Positions 27,949 to 41,002 of a stretch of 64,000 bases of DNA are shown piece after piece. Location: contig NZ_CP081862.1 in the NCBI RefSeq assembly GCF_019797765.1, forward strand, positions 1,054,001 to 1,118,000. The letters are read 5' to 3'. Both the position numbers and the translations under genes were made by a program. Position 1 is the stretch's first letter; the number at the start of each line of letters is the position of its first letter. The notes under the pieces were generated by a model. That model was not told the origin of the DNA. It saw only the letters and a list, made by a program, of their open reading frames with translations, and ran no database searches. This DNA comes from Cellulomonas sp. C5510. Lineage in GTDB: Bacteria > Actinomycetota > Actinomycetes > Actinomycetales > Cellulomonadaceae.

Positions 27949-28761
27949 CTGTCCAGCCTTGCGACGATCCTGCCGCTCGCTGCCGAAGGCGAGTCCGGGT
28001 TCCACAAGCCGTCGATCGCCGAGTTCTTCCCGCCGGCCATCTGGTTCGAGGGCACCGTCTTCGAGATCAACCGGCTCCAGCTGGTCCGCTTCGTCGCCGT
28101 CGCGGTGCTGCTGACCCTCATGGTGATCGCGGCCCGGCGGGCGCGGCTCGTCCCGCGCCGCGGCCAGAACATGGCCGAGTTCCTCCTCGACTTCGTGCGC
28201 GTCAACGTCGCCGAGGACATCATCGGCAAGGAGAAGGCCGGCAAGTACGTCGCACTCCTGACGACGATCTTCTTCGCGATCTTCGCGTTCAACATCACCG
28301 GTGTGATCCCCGGGCTGAACATCGCCGGGACGTCCCTGATCGGCCTGCCGGTCATGCTCGCGCTCTGGGTGTACGTCATGTACCTCGGGGCCGGCGTGAA
28401 GGCCCACGGCGTCGGCGGGTTCCTCAAGAACAGCCTGTTCCCGCCGGGCGTCCCGCCGTTCCTCTACGTGCTGCTGACGCCCGTGGAGTTCCTGCAGGTG
28501 TTCGTCCTGCGGCCCCTCACGCTGGCGATCCGGCTCATGGCCAACATGGTCGCCGGTCACCTCATGCTCGTGCTGTGCTTCTCGGCCACGCAGTTCCTGC
28601 TGTTCGAGGCCAGCGGCGGCCTGAAGCCCTTCGGGGCGCTCACCCTGGCCGGCGGCTTCGCGATCACCCTGTTCGAGGTGTTCGTCGCGGCGCTGCAGGC
28701 CTACATCTTCGTCGTCCTCACGGCCGTCTACCTCAGCCAGTCGATCGAGGACGAGCACTGA
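27949..28761 (+). CDS. atpB: ATP synthase Fo subunit a, probable CTG start
   Basis: 270 aa from a CTG at 27949. Between the in-frame stop (27853) and the first conventional codon (GTG 28105, which is inside the first membrane helix) there is no ATG, GTG or TTG. The CTG stands 6 nt after a perfect AGGAG (27938-27942), and translation from it restores the expected N-terminus and helix 1 (FHKPSIAEFFPPAIWFEG...INRLQLVRFVAVAVLL). The essential proton-channel arginine is Arg195 in LTLAIRLMANMVAGH. The rest, GARAxx-type C-terminal helices ending YLSQSIEDEH, is complete. First gene of the atp operon; a possible -10 (TAGGCT, 27853-27858) lies upstream. Confidence 0.93.
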   Translation: MSSLATILPLAAEGESGFHKPSIAEFFPPAIWFEGTVFEINRLQLVRFVAVAVLLTLMVIAARRARLVPRRGQNMAEFLLDFVRVNVAEDIIGKEKAGKYVALLTTIFFAIFAFNITGVIPGLNIAGTSLIGLPVMLALWVYVMYLGAGVKAHGVGGFLKNSLFPPGVPPFLYVLLTPVEFLQVFVLRPLTLAIRLMANMVAGHLMLVLCFSATQFLLFEASGGLKPFGALTLAGGFAITLFEVFVAALQAYIFVVLTAVYLSQSIEDEH

Positions 28762-29686
<925 letters not shown>

Positions 29687-29687
<1 letters not shown>

Positions 29688-30499
29688 TGCGAGGGACGAG
29701 CCGGGCGTCGCTGGTCGCCGCGGAGGGCCGGTTCGAGCCGGTGCTGCGTGAGACCGGCGCCGAGGGGCGGCTGCTCGGCGAGCAGCTGTTCGCGCTGGTG
29801 GACGCGCTGGACTCGTCCGGCTCGCTGCGGCGCACCCTCACCGACCCGTCGGCCGCCGCGGACCGCAAGGCCGCGCTGGCCGCGCGGCTGCTCACCGGTG
29901 CCGACCCGCGCGTGGTCGAGGCCGCGCAGGGGCTGGTGCGGGCGCGCTGGTCCGCCGAGGAGGACCTGGCGGACGCCGTCGAGCACCTGGCCTTCGCGGC
30001 GGTGCTCGCCTCGGCGGAGGCCGACGGCACGATCGAGCAGGTCCAGGACGAGCTGTTCCGGCTCGGCCGGGCGCTCGCCGGCCAGCGCGAGGTGCGCCGG
30101 CTCCTGTACGCGGACTCGGTGCACGCCGAGGCCCGCGGGGAGCTCGTCGACCGCCTGCTGGGCGGGCAGGGCGCGCCCGCGACGCGGGTGCTGGCCCGCC
30201 GGGCGGCCGTCGCGCCGCGCGGCCGCCGGTACGTCGCCACGCTCGGGCACCTGACCGACCTCATCGCGGAGCGGCGCCGCCGCACGGTCGCGACGGTCGT
30301 CAGCGCGGCCGAGCTGGACGGCGGTCAGCAGCGCCGGCTCGCGGAGATCCTCGGCCGGGCCTACGGCCGCGAGATGCAGGTGCAGGTCCAGGTGGACCCG
30401 CACGTCCTGGGCGGCCTGCGCGTGCAGGTCGGCCCCGAGGTGATCGACGCGACCGTGCTCGCACGGCTGGCGGACGCCCGACGACGACTGGCCAGCTGA
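29687..30499 (+). CDS. atpH: ATP synthase F1 subunit delta
   Basis: 270 aa, about 90 longer than the E. coli subunit and typical for actinobacterial delta. The C-terminal OSCP/delta domain is clear ([30 protein letters not shown] ... [16 protein letters not shown]; each part shown is shorter than the stretch). It connects the peripheral stalk to the top of alpha3beta3. ATG one base inside the atpF stop. Confidence 0.93.
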
Positions 30500-30573
30500 C
30501 GGGCTCTGCGAGCCCGACCCGGAACCACGTGGGAGCGCACGCGGCGAGCGTGCGACACGACAGGAGAGATGCC

Positions 30574-34658
<4,085 letters not shown>

Positions 34659-34714
34659 CCCAGGCGCCCGCCGCTCCACCCCGCCCTCGTCCCCACCCCG
34701 GAGGTTCTCGTCCC

Positions 34715-34996
34715 ATGGCCCACCTCGAGGTCGACCTCGTCGACACCGACGGCACCATCTGGTCCGGTGAGGCGCGCATCGTCAGCGCCCCCGCCTCGGA
34801 CGGCGAGATCGGCATCCTGGCCGGGCACACCCCGGTCCTCTCCGTGCTCCGGCGCGGGGAGGTCCGGGTGACCGAGACCGGGGGCACCGTCCACCGGTGG
34901 ACGGTCGAGGGCGGCTTCCTGTCCGTGGACGCCGACCAGGTCACGGTCGTGGTCGACGCGGCCGAGGCGGTGGCCTCCGGCGCCTCCGCGCGCTGA
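34715..34996 (+). CDS. atpC: ATP synthase F1 subunit epsilon, short form
   Basis: 93 aa. Only the N-terminal beta-sandwich is encoded (LEVDLVDTDGTIWSGEARIV, GEIGILAGHTPVLSVLRRGEV, FLSVDADQVTVVVDAAE), which holds the c-ring and gamma. The C-terminal two-helix domain that inhibits ATP hydrolysis in E. coli (139 aa) is absent; the frame ends with a short Ala/Ser tail. ATG at 34715 with a good SD (cggagg). Last subunit gene of the operon. Confidence 0.95.
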   Translation: MAHLEVDLVDTDGTIWSGEARIVSAPASDGEIGILAGHTPVLSVLRRGEVRVTETGGTVHRWTVEGGFLSVDADQVTVVVDAAEAVASGASAR

Positions 34997-35007
34997 CGGG
35001 CCGGGCG

Positions 35008-35433
35008 GTGAGCGGGACCCAGGTCGCCCTCGTCGCGCTGCTCGTCGTCCTCGCGGCGTTCGTCGTGCTCGGGCTCGGGCTGTCGCGGTGGCACTCCCTG
35101 ACCCGGCGGGTCGGATCGTTCCGCTGCTCGCTGCGGGTGCGGGGCCGCTGGACCCGCGGCATCGCCCACTACGGCGCCCGGCACCTCTACTGGTGGCGGC
35201 TGCAGTCGCTCGCGCCGCGCCCGGAGCACGTCTGGCCGCGGGGCGGCATCGAGGTCGTCGAGCGCACCGCGGCGGACCCGGCGTCCCCGGGCGGGGCGTA
35301 CCTCGTGCGCTGCCGGGTCGGGTCCGGACCGGGCCCGCGCCCCGAGGTGGAGCTGCTCATGACCCCCGAGGCCTACGCGGGCCTCACCTCGTGGCTCGAG
35401 GCCGCGCCGCCCGTGCCGCACCACGTCATCTGA
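35008..35433 (+). CDS. DUF2550 membrane-anchored protein
   Basis: 141 aa: one N-terminal helix ([21 protein letters not shown]), then a cytoplasmic beta-rich PH-like domain ([33 protein letters not shown], ending [12 protein letters not shown]). It is the actinobacterial DUF2550 family, nearly always found right after atpC (Rv1312 in M. tuberculosis). GTG at 35008, 11 nt after the atpC stop, so it belongs to the same transcript. Function unknown. Confidence 0.85.
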   Translation: MSGTQVALVALLVVLAAFVVLGLGLSRWHSLTRRVGSFRCSLRVRGRWTRGIAHYGARHLYWWRLQSLAPRPEHVWPRGGIEVVERTAADPASPGGAYLVRCRVGSGPGPRPEVELLMTPEAYAGLTSWLEAAPPVPHHVI

Positions 35434-35458
35434 CGCACAGCACCGAAGGACGTCCCCC

Positions 35459-36154
35459 ATGCGCCTGCTCGTCGCGCGCTGCTCCGCCCGGTACAGCGGG
35501 CGGCTGAACGCCCACCTGCCGCTGGCGACCCGGCTGGTGGTGGTCAAGGCCGACGGGTCGGTGCTGCTGCACTCCGACGGCGGCTCGTACAAGCCGCTGA
35601 ACTGGATGAGCCCGCCGTGCACGCTGCGCACCGAGGACGCCGCCGGCGAGGCCGCCGAGCGCGGGGTGCGGCAGGTGTGGACCGTGCAGCACACCAAGAG
35701 CGACGACCGCCTGGTGATCGAGGTGCACGACGTGCTGCACGACTCGGAGCACGACCTGGGCGTCGACCCCGGCCTCGTGAAGGACGGCGTGGAGGCGCAC
35801 CTGCAGGAGCTCATGGCCGCGCAGATCGAGGTGCTGGGCGCCGGCCACACGCTGGTGCGGCGGGAGTTCCCGACGGCGATCGGGCCGGTCGACATCCTCG
35901 CGCGGGACGCGTCGGGGTCGACCGTGGCCGTGGAGATCAAGCGCCGCGGCGACATCGACGGCGTCGAGCAGCTCACGCGCTACCTGGAGCTGCTGAACCG
36001 GGACCCGCTGCTCGCGCCGGTGCGCGGGGTGTTCGCGGCGCAGGAGATCAAGCCGCAGGCGCGGGTGCTCGCGACCGACCGGGGCATCGCCTGCCTCGTG
36101 CTCGACTACGACGCGATGCGCGGTGTCGACGACGTGGACTCCCGCCTGTTCTGA
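35459..36154 (+). CDS. nucS: Mismatch-specific endonuclease NucS (EndoMS)
   Basis: 231 aa; cuts both strands at G-T, G-G and T-T mismatches and replaces MutS/MutL in actinobacteria. N-terminal dimer/DNA domain ([28 protein letters not shown]) and C-terminal restriction-like nuclease with the catalytic D-(E/x)-K set at Asp145, Glu159 and Lys161 (GPVDILARD...[10 protein letters not shown]), followed by [15 protein letters not shown]. The C-terminal RLF looks like the conserved beta-clamp-binding end. ATG at 35459, 25 nt after DUF2550. Confidence 0.96.
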   Translation: MRLLVARCSARYSGRLNAHLPLATRLVVVKADGSVLLHSDGGSYKPLNWMSPPCTLRTEDAAGEAAERGVRQVWTVQHTKSDDRLVIEVHDVLHDSEHDLGVDPGLVKDGVEAHLQELMAAQIEVLGAGHTLVRREFPTAIGPVDILARDASGSTVAVEIKRRGDIDGVEQLTRYLELLNRDPLLAPVRGVFAAQEIKPQARVLATDRGIACLVLDYDAMRGVDDVDSRLF

Positions 36155-36160
36155 GTGCGC

Positions 36161-36166
36161 CATGAT
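36161..36166 (+). promoter_or_regulatory. -10 element of nagA (leaderless)
   Basis: CATGAT at 36161-36166 lies 7 nt before the GTG that starts nagA. No SD precedes the GTG. The spacing is the same as for argS, marR and other genes in this window and suggests transcription beginning at the start codon. The -35 is not recognisable. Confidence 0.4.
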
Positions 36167-36173
36167 GGGGGTC

Positions 36174-37475
36174 GTGACCACCGCTGAGACCGCCCCCGTC
36201 GACGTCGTCCTGCGCGGGGAGGTGGTGACTCCCCAGGAGGTCCTGCCGGACGGCGTGGTCGTCCTGTCCGGCGGCTCGATCGCGTGGGTCGGTCCCGCCG
36301 CGCAGGTCCCGGGGGCGTGGGCGGACGAGCTGCCGCCGGTGCCGGCACCGGGGACGACGCTGCTGCCGGGGCTGGTCGACGTGCACGACCACGGCGGCGG
36401 CGGGTCCAGCTTCCCGGACGCGACGACGCGCGAGGAGGCCCTCGTCGCGGCGCGCGAGCACCTGCGCCACGGCACGACGAGCCTGGTCGCGTCGCTCGTG
36501 ACCGCGCCCCGCGACGTGCTGCTGGAGCGCGCGGCGCTGCTGGCCGACCTGGTGGAGTCCGGGGACCTCGTAGGCATCCACGCCGAGGGGCCGTTCCTGT
36601 CCGCCGCGCGCTGCGGCGCCCAGAACCCGGACGACATGCTCGCGGGCGACCCCGCCCTGGTGACGGACCTCGCGGCGGCGGCCCGCGGCCACCTCGTGAC
36701 GATGACCGTCGCGCCCGAGGTGCCGGGCGTCGCGGACGGCCACGGACGCGGCGACGACGGGGAGCCGGCCGACGACGTGCTCGCGGCGCTGGTGCGCGCG
36801 GGCGCGGTGCCGTCGGTGGGCCACACGGACGCGTCCGCCGAGCAGGTCGACGCGGCGGTCGCTCGCGCCCGGGCGCTGCTCGGCGGCGGACGCCGGTCCG
36901 CTGCGGCCGGCGGGGGAGCAGCGACCGGACGGTCGGCCCGGCCGACGGCGACGCACCTGTTCAACGGCATGCGCCCCCTGCACCACCGCGACCCGGGACC
37001 GGTCGCGGCCTGCCTCGCGGCGGCGGCCCGGGGCGAGCTCGTGGTCGAGCTCGTCGCCGACGGCACCCACCTGGCCGACGGCACGGTGCGGGCGGTCTTC
37101 GACCTCGTCGGCCCGGGATCGATCGCGCTGGTGACCGACGCGATGGCCGCGACCGGCATGGCGGACGGCGACTACGAGCTCGGGCCGATGGCAGTGCGCG
37201 TCGGCGAGGGCGTCGCGCGGCTGCGCAACGAGGACGGCACGGCCGGCGCCATCGCCGGCGGCACCGCGCACCTGCTGGACGTCGTGCGCAGCGTCGTGTC
37301 CGCGGGTGTCGGCCTCGTCGCTGCCGTGCGGTCGGCGTCCGCGACGCCCGCCGAGGTGCTGGGGCGGCCGGACCTCGGCGCGCTGGCCGTCGGCCGGCGC
37401 GGGGACGTCGTCGTGACGGACGGCGACCTCGCGTGCGTGGCGGTCTACCGCGGCGGGGCGCTCGTCGAGGTGTGA
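36174..37475 (+). CDS. nagA: N-acetylglucosamine-6-phosphate deacetylase
   Basis: 433 aa amidohydrolase giving glucosamine-6-phosphate from imported or recycled GlcNAc-6-P. Metal site DVHDHGGGG (about residues 66-74), GIHAEGPFLSAARCG, the second histidine in SVGHTDAS, the substrate loop THLFNGMRPLHHRDPG, catalytic aspartate LVTDAMAATGM. A Gly/Arg-rich insert (about 238-258) is extra. GTG at 36174 has a TATA-like -10 in front; ATG at 36162 is another possibility in frame. In chitin- or peptidoglycan-recycling pathways; no nagB or PTS gene is beside it. The stop overlaps a possible early start of the HNH gene. Confidence 0.93.
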   Translation: MTTAETAPVDVVLRGEVVTPQEVLPDGVVVLSGGSIAWVGPAAQVPGAWADELPPVPAPGTTLLPGLVDVHDHGGGGSSFPDATTREEALVAAREHLRHGTTSLVASLVTAPRDVLLERAALLADLVESGDLVGIHAEGPFLSAARCGAQNPDDMLAGDPALVTDLAAAARGHLVTMTVAPEVPGVADGHGRGDDGEPADDVLAALVRAGAVPSVGHTDASAEQVDAAVARARALLGGGRRSAAAGGGAATGRSARPTATHLFNGMRPLHHRDPGPVAACLAAAARGELVVELVADGTHLADGTVRAVFDLVGPGSIALVTDAMAATGMADGDYELGPMAVRVGEGVARLRNEDGTAGAIAGGTAHLLDVVRSVVSAGVGLVAAVRSASATPAEVLGRPDLGALAVGRRGDVVVTDGDLACVAVYRGGALVEV

Positions 37476-37498
37476 CCCGGCAGCGGTACGGTGCGACG

Positions 37499-37954
37499 GT
37501 GCCGCCCGTGCCCCCTGCCCGCCGGTTCCGTCCCGCCGGCCCCGCGGCCCGCGCCCGCTACGCGAAGCGCCGGCAGCGCCGGCTCTCCCGCGTGGACAAC
37601 GACCTGACGGCCGCGCAGTGGGCGGCCCTGCTCGCGGCGTGGGACGGGTGCGCGTACTGCCGTGCGCCGGGTCCGGCGCTCCAGCGGGACTGCGTGATGC
37701 CGGTCGCACGCGGCGGCCGGTACACGGTCGAGAACGTGGTCCCGGCCTGCGCCTCCTGCAACGCGAGCAAGCACGACGACGAGGTCACCGGGTGGCTGCG
37801 GCGCAAGAAGCTGGACGAGCAGGCGTTCCTGCTCCGGCACGCGCTGGTGCTGCGGTCGCTGCGCGCAGCGACGGTCGATGGGGCGGCTGCGGACGAGCCG
37901 GGAGCAGTGGGGGAGGACGGGTCCGTGGCCGGCGGGAGCGCCGTCGCCGGCTAG
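37499..37954 (+). CDS. HNH-endonuclease-like protein, His-to-Cys at the first motif
   Basis: 151 aa. Basic N-terminus (RYAKRRQRRLS), then a zinc-type HNH domain: CAYC (about residues 54-57), QRDCVMPVARGGRYTVENVV and CASCNASK (CxxC, then the Asn). In active HNH proteins of this type the pattern is D-H-V-x-P; here it is D-C-V-x-P, so the metal-activating His is replaced by Cys while zinc cysteines are intact. An acidic tail of about 30 residues follows. GTG at 37499 lies behind TACGGT (37487-37492), favouring a leaderless start; GTG at 37472, overlapping nagA, is the alternative. Could be inactive, or structurally DNA-binding. No phage genes near. Confidence 0.7.
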   Translation: MPPVPPARRFRPAGPAARARYAKRRQRRLSRVDNDLTAAQWAALLAAWDGCAYCRAPGPALQRDCVMPVARGGRYTVENVVPACASCNASKHDDEVTGWLRRKKLDEQAFLLRHALVLRSLRAATVDGAAADEPGAVGEDGSVAGGSAVAG

Positions 37955-37974
37955 TGCGGTGGCGCCGTCACGCC

Positions 37975-38385
37975 CTACGGCGTCGGGGTGGGTGGGGGTG
38001 AGCCGGCTTCCTGTCGGGCGGTGTCGAGCTCGTCCTGGGTGATCGTCCAGTGGTCGCCGTCGCACAGGGGTTCTCCGACGGTGGAGGCTTCGATCCCGTC
38101 GGTGGTGGTGGCGTGCAGCGTCCAGGGTGTGCAGTCGCCCTCGTAGCCGCCGAGGGAGAACCCGTGCGTCTCGCCGGGGTCGATCGTGTACCGGGGTGGG
38201 CTGGTCTGCTCGTTGATCGCGAGGGGTTCGTCGGTGTCGTTGGTGATCGCCATGTCGGCCTGCGGGGGGTTGCCCAGGCCGCAGCCGGCCAGGACCAGCG
38301 CGCCGAGCACGAGGGTGACGGCCCGCTGCGCGACGCGGCGCCCGGCCCGCGGCCGTCCGAGCCGATCCTGTCCCACCGGTGCCAC
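37975..38385 (-). CDS. Small lipoprotein
   Basis: 136 aa. Signal peptide with lipobox LVLGALVLAGC (Cys about residue 34), then a beta-rich domain of about 95 residues (ADMAITNDTDEPLAINEQ, RYTIDPGETHGFSLGG, CTPWTLHATTTDG, GEPLCDGDHWTI) with two further cysteines that could form a disulfide. GTG at 38385 after gaggagg. Convergent with the HNH gene (20 nt between stops). The order of strands resembles small extracytoplasmic Ig-like domains, but I recognise no family. Confidence 0.65.
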   Translation of the reverse strand: MAPVGQDRLGRPRAGRRVAQRAVTLVLGALVLAGCGLGNPPQADMAITNDTDEPLAINEQTSPPRYTIDPGETHGFSLGGYEGDCTPWTLHATTTDGIEASTVGEPLCDGDHWTITQDELDTARQEAGSPPPTPTP

Positions 38386-38512
38386 CGCGCCTCCTCGGCT
38401 CGTCCCCGGCCGCAGACTGGCAGGGCCGACCCGGGTGACGGGGGCGAACCGTGGTGCGGTCACCCGATCGGCGGCCCGGGGTCGGCCCCTCGTGCGAGGG
38501 CGAGGTGGCGCG

Positions 38513-39511
38513 TCAGACGGCCGCGACGCTGCCGTGGTCCGTGTACGCGGGGGCGACGAGCCGGGTCTCGGCGAGGTCCTCGCCGGCGAGGCGGGCCATC
38601 GCCATCTCGACCGCGAGCCGGCCGATGCGGTTCCCGGGCACCTCGATGATCGAGACCGGGACGGGCAGGGCGGCGGCGACGTCGGCCGGGCTGACGGCGA
38701 CAACGGACAGGTCCTCCGGGATCCGCAGCCCCCGGTCGGCGGCGCGCGCGAGCACGCCCCCGAGCGCCGCCTCGTTGTGGACGACCAGCCCGGTGGTGCC
38801 GGGATGCTCGTCGAGCACCCGGTCGAGGGCCTGCGCGCCGCCGGTGAAGGTCGGTTCGGCGGGCACGACCGCGACGTCGGCGCCGCTGGTGGCCGCCTGC
38901 TCGAGCACGCCGTGGCGCATGCGGACCGCGTAGTTCGCGCGGTGGTCGAGGCGGTCCTGCGAGGCGGCGACGAGCGCCAGCCGGCGGTGCCCGTGCCGGG
39001 CGAGCTCCCGCACCGCGAGCCGGCCGGCCCCGGCGAAGTCGAGGTCCACGCAGCTCAGGCCCGTCGTGTCGTCGGGCACCCCGATGAGGATGCTCGGCAG
39101 CGTGAGCGACCGCAGCGCCGGCAGGCGGGCATCGTCCGCCTCGATGTCCATGACGATGAGCGCGTCGGCGGTCGAGCTCGCGGCGATGCGGGTCATGCCC
39201 TGCGGGTCGTCCTGCGTGAGCACCAGCACGTCGTGGTCGTGCTCGCGGGCGGTCGTGACGACCCCGCCGACGAACTGCATGATGATCTGCACGTTGATGC
39301 CGGGCCGGAACGGGACCATCAGCGCGAGGACGTTGCTGCGGCTGGAGGCCAGGGCCCGCGCCCCGGCGTGGGGGCGGTAGCCGAGGTCGGAGATCGCCTG
39401 CTGCACCCGCTCGCGCGTGGGGGCGGAGATGGTGCGCTTGCCGCTCAGCACGTAGCTGACGGTCGAGACCGAGACCCCCGCCGCACGGGCCACGTCCCCG
39501 ATGGTCGCCAT
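38513..39511 (-). CDS. LacI-family regulator 1
   Basis: 332 aa. HTH at residues 2-25 (ATIGDVARAAGVSVSTVSYVL), hinge helix PHAGARALASSRSNVLAL and the periplasmic-binding-protein-like effector domain (VPFRPGINVQIIMQFVGGVV; SCVDLDFAGAGRLAVREL; VVHNEAALGGVLARA). ATG at 39511. TACCCT on the minus strand at 39524-39519 is 7 nt before the ATG, so the message is probably leaderless. A longer upstream frame to 39844 would run through the operators and is rejected. Divergent from LacI regulator 2; very likely sugar-responsive. Confidence 0.88.
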   Translation of the reverse strand: MATIGDVARAAGVSVSTVSYVLSGKRTISAPTRERVQQAISDLGYRPHAGARALASSRSNVLALMVPFRPGINVQIIMQFVGGVVTTAREHDHDVLVLTQDDPQGMTRIAASSTADALIVMDIEADDARLPALRSLTLPSILIGVPDDTTGLSCVDLDFAGAGRLAVRELARHGHRRLALVAASQDRLDHRANYAVRMRHGVLEQAATSGADVAVVPAEPTFTGGAQALDRVLDEHPGTTGLVVHNEAALGGVLARAADRGLRIPEDLSVVAVSPADVAAALPVPVSIIEVPGNRIGRLAVEMAMARLAGEDLAETRLVAPAYTDHGSVAAV

Positions 39512-39626
39512 GCAGCACAGGGTAGTGGCGTGCCGGTGCGGGGCGTGCCGATCGGCCTCCCGTGGTGCAGCCGGCGCGCGCTCGAGGTGGTCGAAAGCGC
39601 AGGTCAGCGCGTGGCAACAACGAGGT

Positions 39627-39636
39627 GAAGCGCTTC
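39627..39636. promoter_or_regulatory. LacI-type operator O1
   Basis: GAAGCGCTTC, a perfect 10-bp palindrome with CpG centre, the standard form for LacI-family sites. It shares GAAGCGCTTCGACT with O3, 186 bp away. A half site (CGAAAGCGC) is visible at 39592-39600. Confidence 0.65.
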
Positions 39637-39726
39637 GACTGTGCAGAGTCGAGGTGGCGCCCCACCGGTCCGATTCGTCTCCGCGAGACCGCCAAACCTC
39701 CGCACGACGACGCCCAACCGCGTATC

Positions 39727-39736
39727 GAATCGCTTC
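39727..39736. promoter_or_regulatory. LacI-type operator O2 (imperfect)
   Basis: GAATCGCTTC followed by GAC; one base differs from O1/O3 at the centre-left position. It lies 100 bp from O1 and 86 bp from O3, so simultaneous binding with looping is possible. Confidence 0.5.
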
Positions 39737-39771
39737 GACCTCAGTCGTGACCGTTTCGATATCTACACCCC

Positions 39772-39801
39772 TGGACGCCGCCGCACCCCGCTGCCTAGAG
39801 T
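39772..39801 (+). promoter_or_regulatory. Promoter of LacI regulator 2 / transport operon
   Basis: TGGACG (39772-39777), 18 nt, TAGAGT (39796-39801). The predicted start near 39808 falls just ahead of operator O3 (39813-39822), which would block transcription when occupied. Confidence 0.5.
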
Positions 39802-39811
39802 GACGACCGCG

Positions 39812-39823
39812 CGAAGCGCTTCG
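39812..39823. promoter_or_regulatory. LacI-type operator O3
   Basis: CGAAGCGCTTCG, a perfect 12-bp palindrome that lies just downstream of the TAGAGT -10 and about 45 nt before the start of LacI regulator 2. Best placed of the three sites for direct repression. Confidence 0.7.
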
Positions 39824-39867
39824 ACTCTCATCGACGAGAGTCACCGCTCAAGGAGGAGGGGAGACCG

Positions 39868-40929
39868 ATGGTCGTGACGATGCAGGACGTCGCACGCCGG
39901 GCCGGGGTCGCCCTGTCCACCGTCTCCGCGACGCTCACCTCCGCGCGGCCGGTCTCCGCGGCCACCCGGGCGCGGGTGCAGGCGGCGATGGACGAGCTCG
40001 GCTACCGCCCGAACGCCCTCGCCCGCGGCCTCGCCTCGCGCCACAGCCGCGTGCTCGCCCTCACGTACCCCGTCGGGGCCTCCGGGCTGAGCAGGACGTC
40101 CGCCGAGTTCGTGCTCGGCGCCGCGGCCGGCGCCCAGGAGCGCGGGTACCAGCTCGTGCTCTGGCCGTTCGCGGTGGACGACGAGGCCGGCGTGCTGGAG
40201 GTCGCGCGGCAGGGCCTGGCCGAGGGCGTCCTCGTCATGGAGGTGCACCTGGAGGACGCGCGGGTGCGCGGCCTGCGCGCCGCCGGCGTGCCGACGGCGC
40301 TGATCGGTCGCACGGCCGGCGACACCGACCTGCCGTCGGTCGACGTCGACTTCGAGGCGACGCTGCACGACGCGGTGGAGCACCTCGCGGCGCTGGGCCA
40401 CCGCCGCATCGCGTTCGTCAACCACGCGGCGCACCGGGTGGCGGAGGGGCACGGGCCGACCGTGCGCGCGGCCGCCGCCTACGAGCGGGCGATGCGGCTG
40501 CGCGGGCTCGCCTCCCGGCAGGTGCACGCCGACGAGTCCGTCGAGGGCGGGCGGGACGCGGTCCGGCTGCTGATGGCCGACGCCGAGGCGCCCACCGCGG
40601 TCGTGACGATGAACGAGGACGCCACGTTCGGCGTGGTCGCCGAGCTCGGTCTGCGCGGCGCCGCCATCCCGGGCGACGTGTCGGTGCTCCCCGTCGTGTC
40701 GTCGCCCGCGGTGGCGGGGCAGTCGGTCCCGCCGCTGACGACGCTGCACGCGCCCGGCGCGGAGCTCGGCCGCGCCGGCGTCGACGTGCTGCTGGCGCTG
40801 CTCGGGGCCGGGACGCCGCCGCCGCCCGCGGTGCTGCCGTGCCGGTTCGTGGACTGCGGCAGCACCGGGCCCGCACCGGCCGCGGCACCGTGCCGGAGGG
40901 TCGCGACCGTCGCGGGCGCCACCCCCTAG
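39868..40929 (+). CDS. LacI-family regulator 2
   Basis: 353 aa. HTH at about residues 5-26 (MQDVARRAGVALSTVSATL), hinge RPNALARGLASRHSRVLAL, then the ligand-binding domain (VDVDFEATLHDAVEHLAALGHRRIAFVNH; VVTMNEDATFGVVAEL), ending in a short Cys/Ala-rich tail. ATG at 39868 with a very strong SD (aaggagg). It is the first gene before the ABC importer and GH31 enzyme (73 nt to the next gene, with a hairpin in between), so it probably governs them by the adjacent operators. Sensed sugar unknown; a xylose-containing oligosaccharide is a fair guess. Confidence 0.88.
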   Translation: MVVTMQDVARRAGVALSTVSATLTSARPVSAATRARVQAAMDELGYRPNALARGLASRHSRVLALTYPVGASGLSRTSAEFVLGAAAGAQERGYQLVLWPFAVDDEAGVLEVARQGLAEGVLVMEVHLEDARVRGLRAAGVPTALIGRTAGDTDLPSVDVDFEATLHDAVEHLAALGHRRIAFVNHAAHRVAEGHGPTVRAAAAYERAMRLRGLASRQVHADESVEGGRDAVRLLMADAEAPTAVVTMNEDATFGVVAELGLRGAAIPGDVSVLPVVSSPAVAGQSVPPLTTLHAPGAELGRAGVDVLLALLGAGTPPPPAVLPCRFVDCGSTGPAPAAAPCRRVATVAGATP

Positions 40930-40940
40930 ACACACCCCCA

Positions 40941-40965
40941 CCGGGCCGGCGACCGCCGGGCCCGG
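40941..40965 (+). terminator. Hairpin between LacI regulator 2 and the binding-protein gene
   Basis: ccgggccggc (40941-40950) pairs with gccgggcccgg (40955-40965) with one bulged G and a gacc loop. It starts 11 nt after the regulator stop. It may end the regulator transcript in part, so the importer gets read-through or has its own promoter, which I do not see in the short gap. Confidence 0.5.
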
Positions 40966-41002
40966 ACAGCACGGAGCAGGAACTCGACGAGGAGGACGTG
41001 TG

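Noticed and set aside
27896..28114. Plus-strand frame that starts with GTG just before atpB
   Set aside because: It runs out of frame with atpB, has no hydrophobic helix and would put a Ser/Arg-rich peptide over the atpB N-terminus. The atpB CTG start has a better SD and homology.
37472..37954. HNH gene as part of a group I intron or phage
   Set aside because: No intron-like RNA structure, integrase or phage gene is near, and the reading frame is simple with a promoter-like sequence directly before it.
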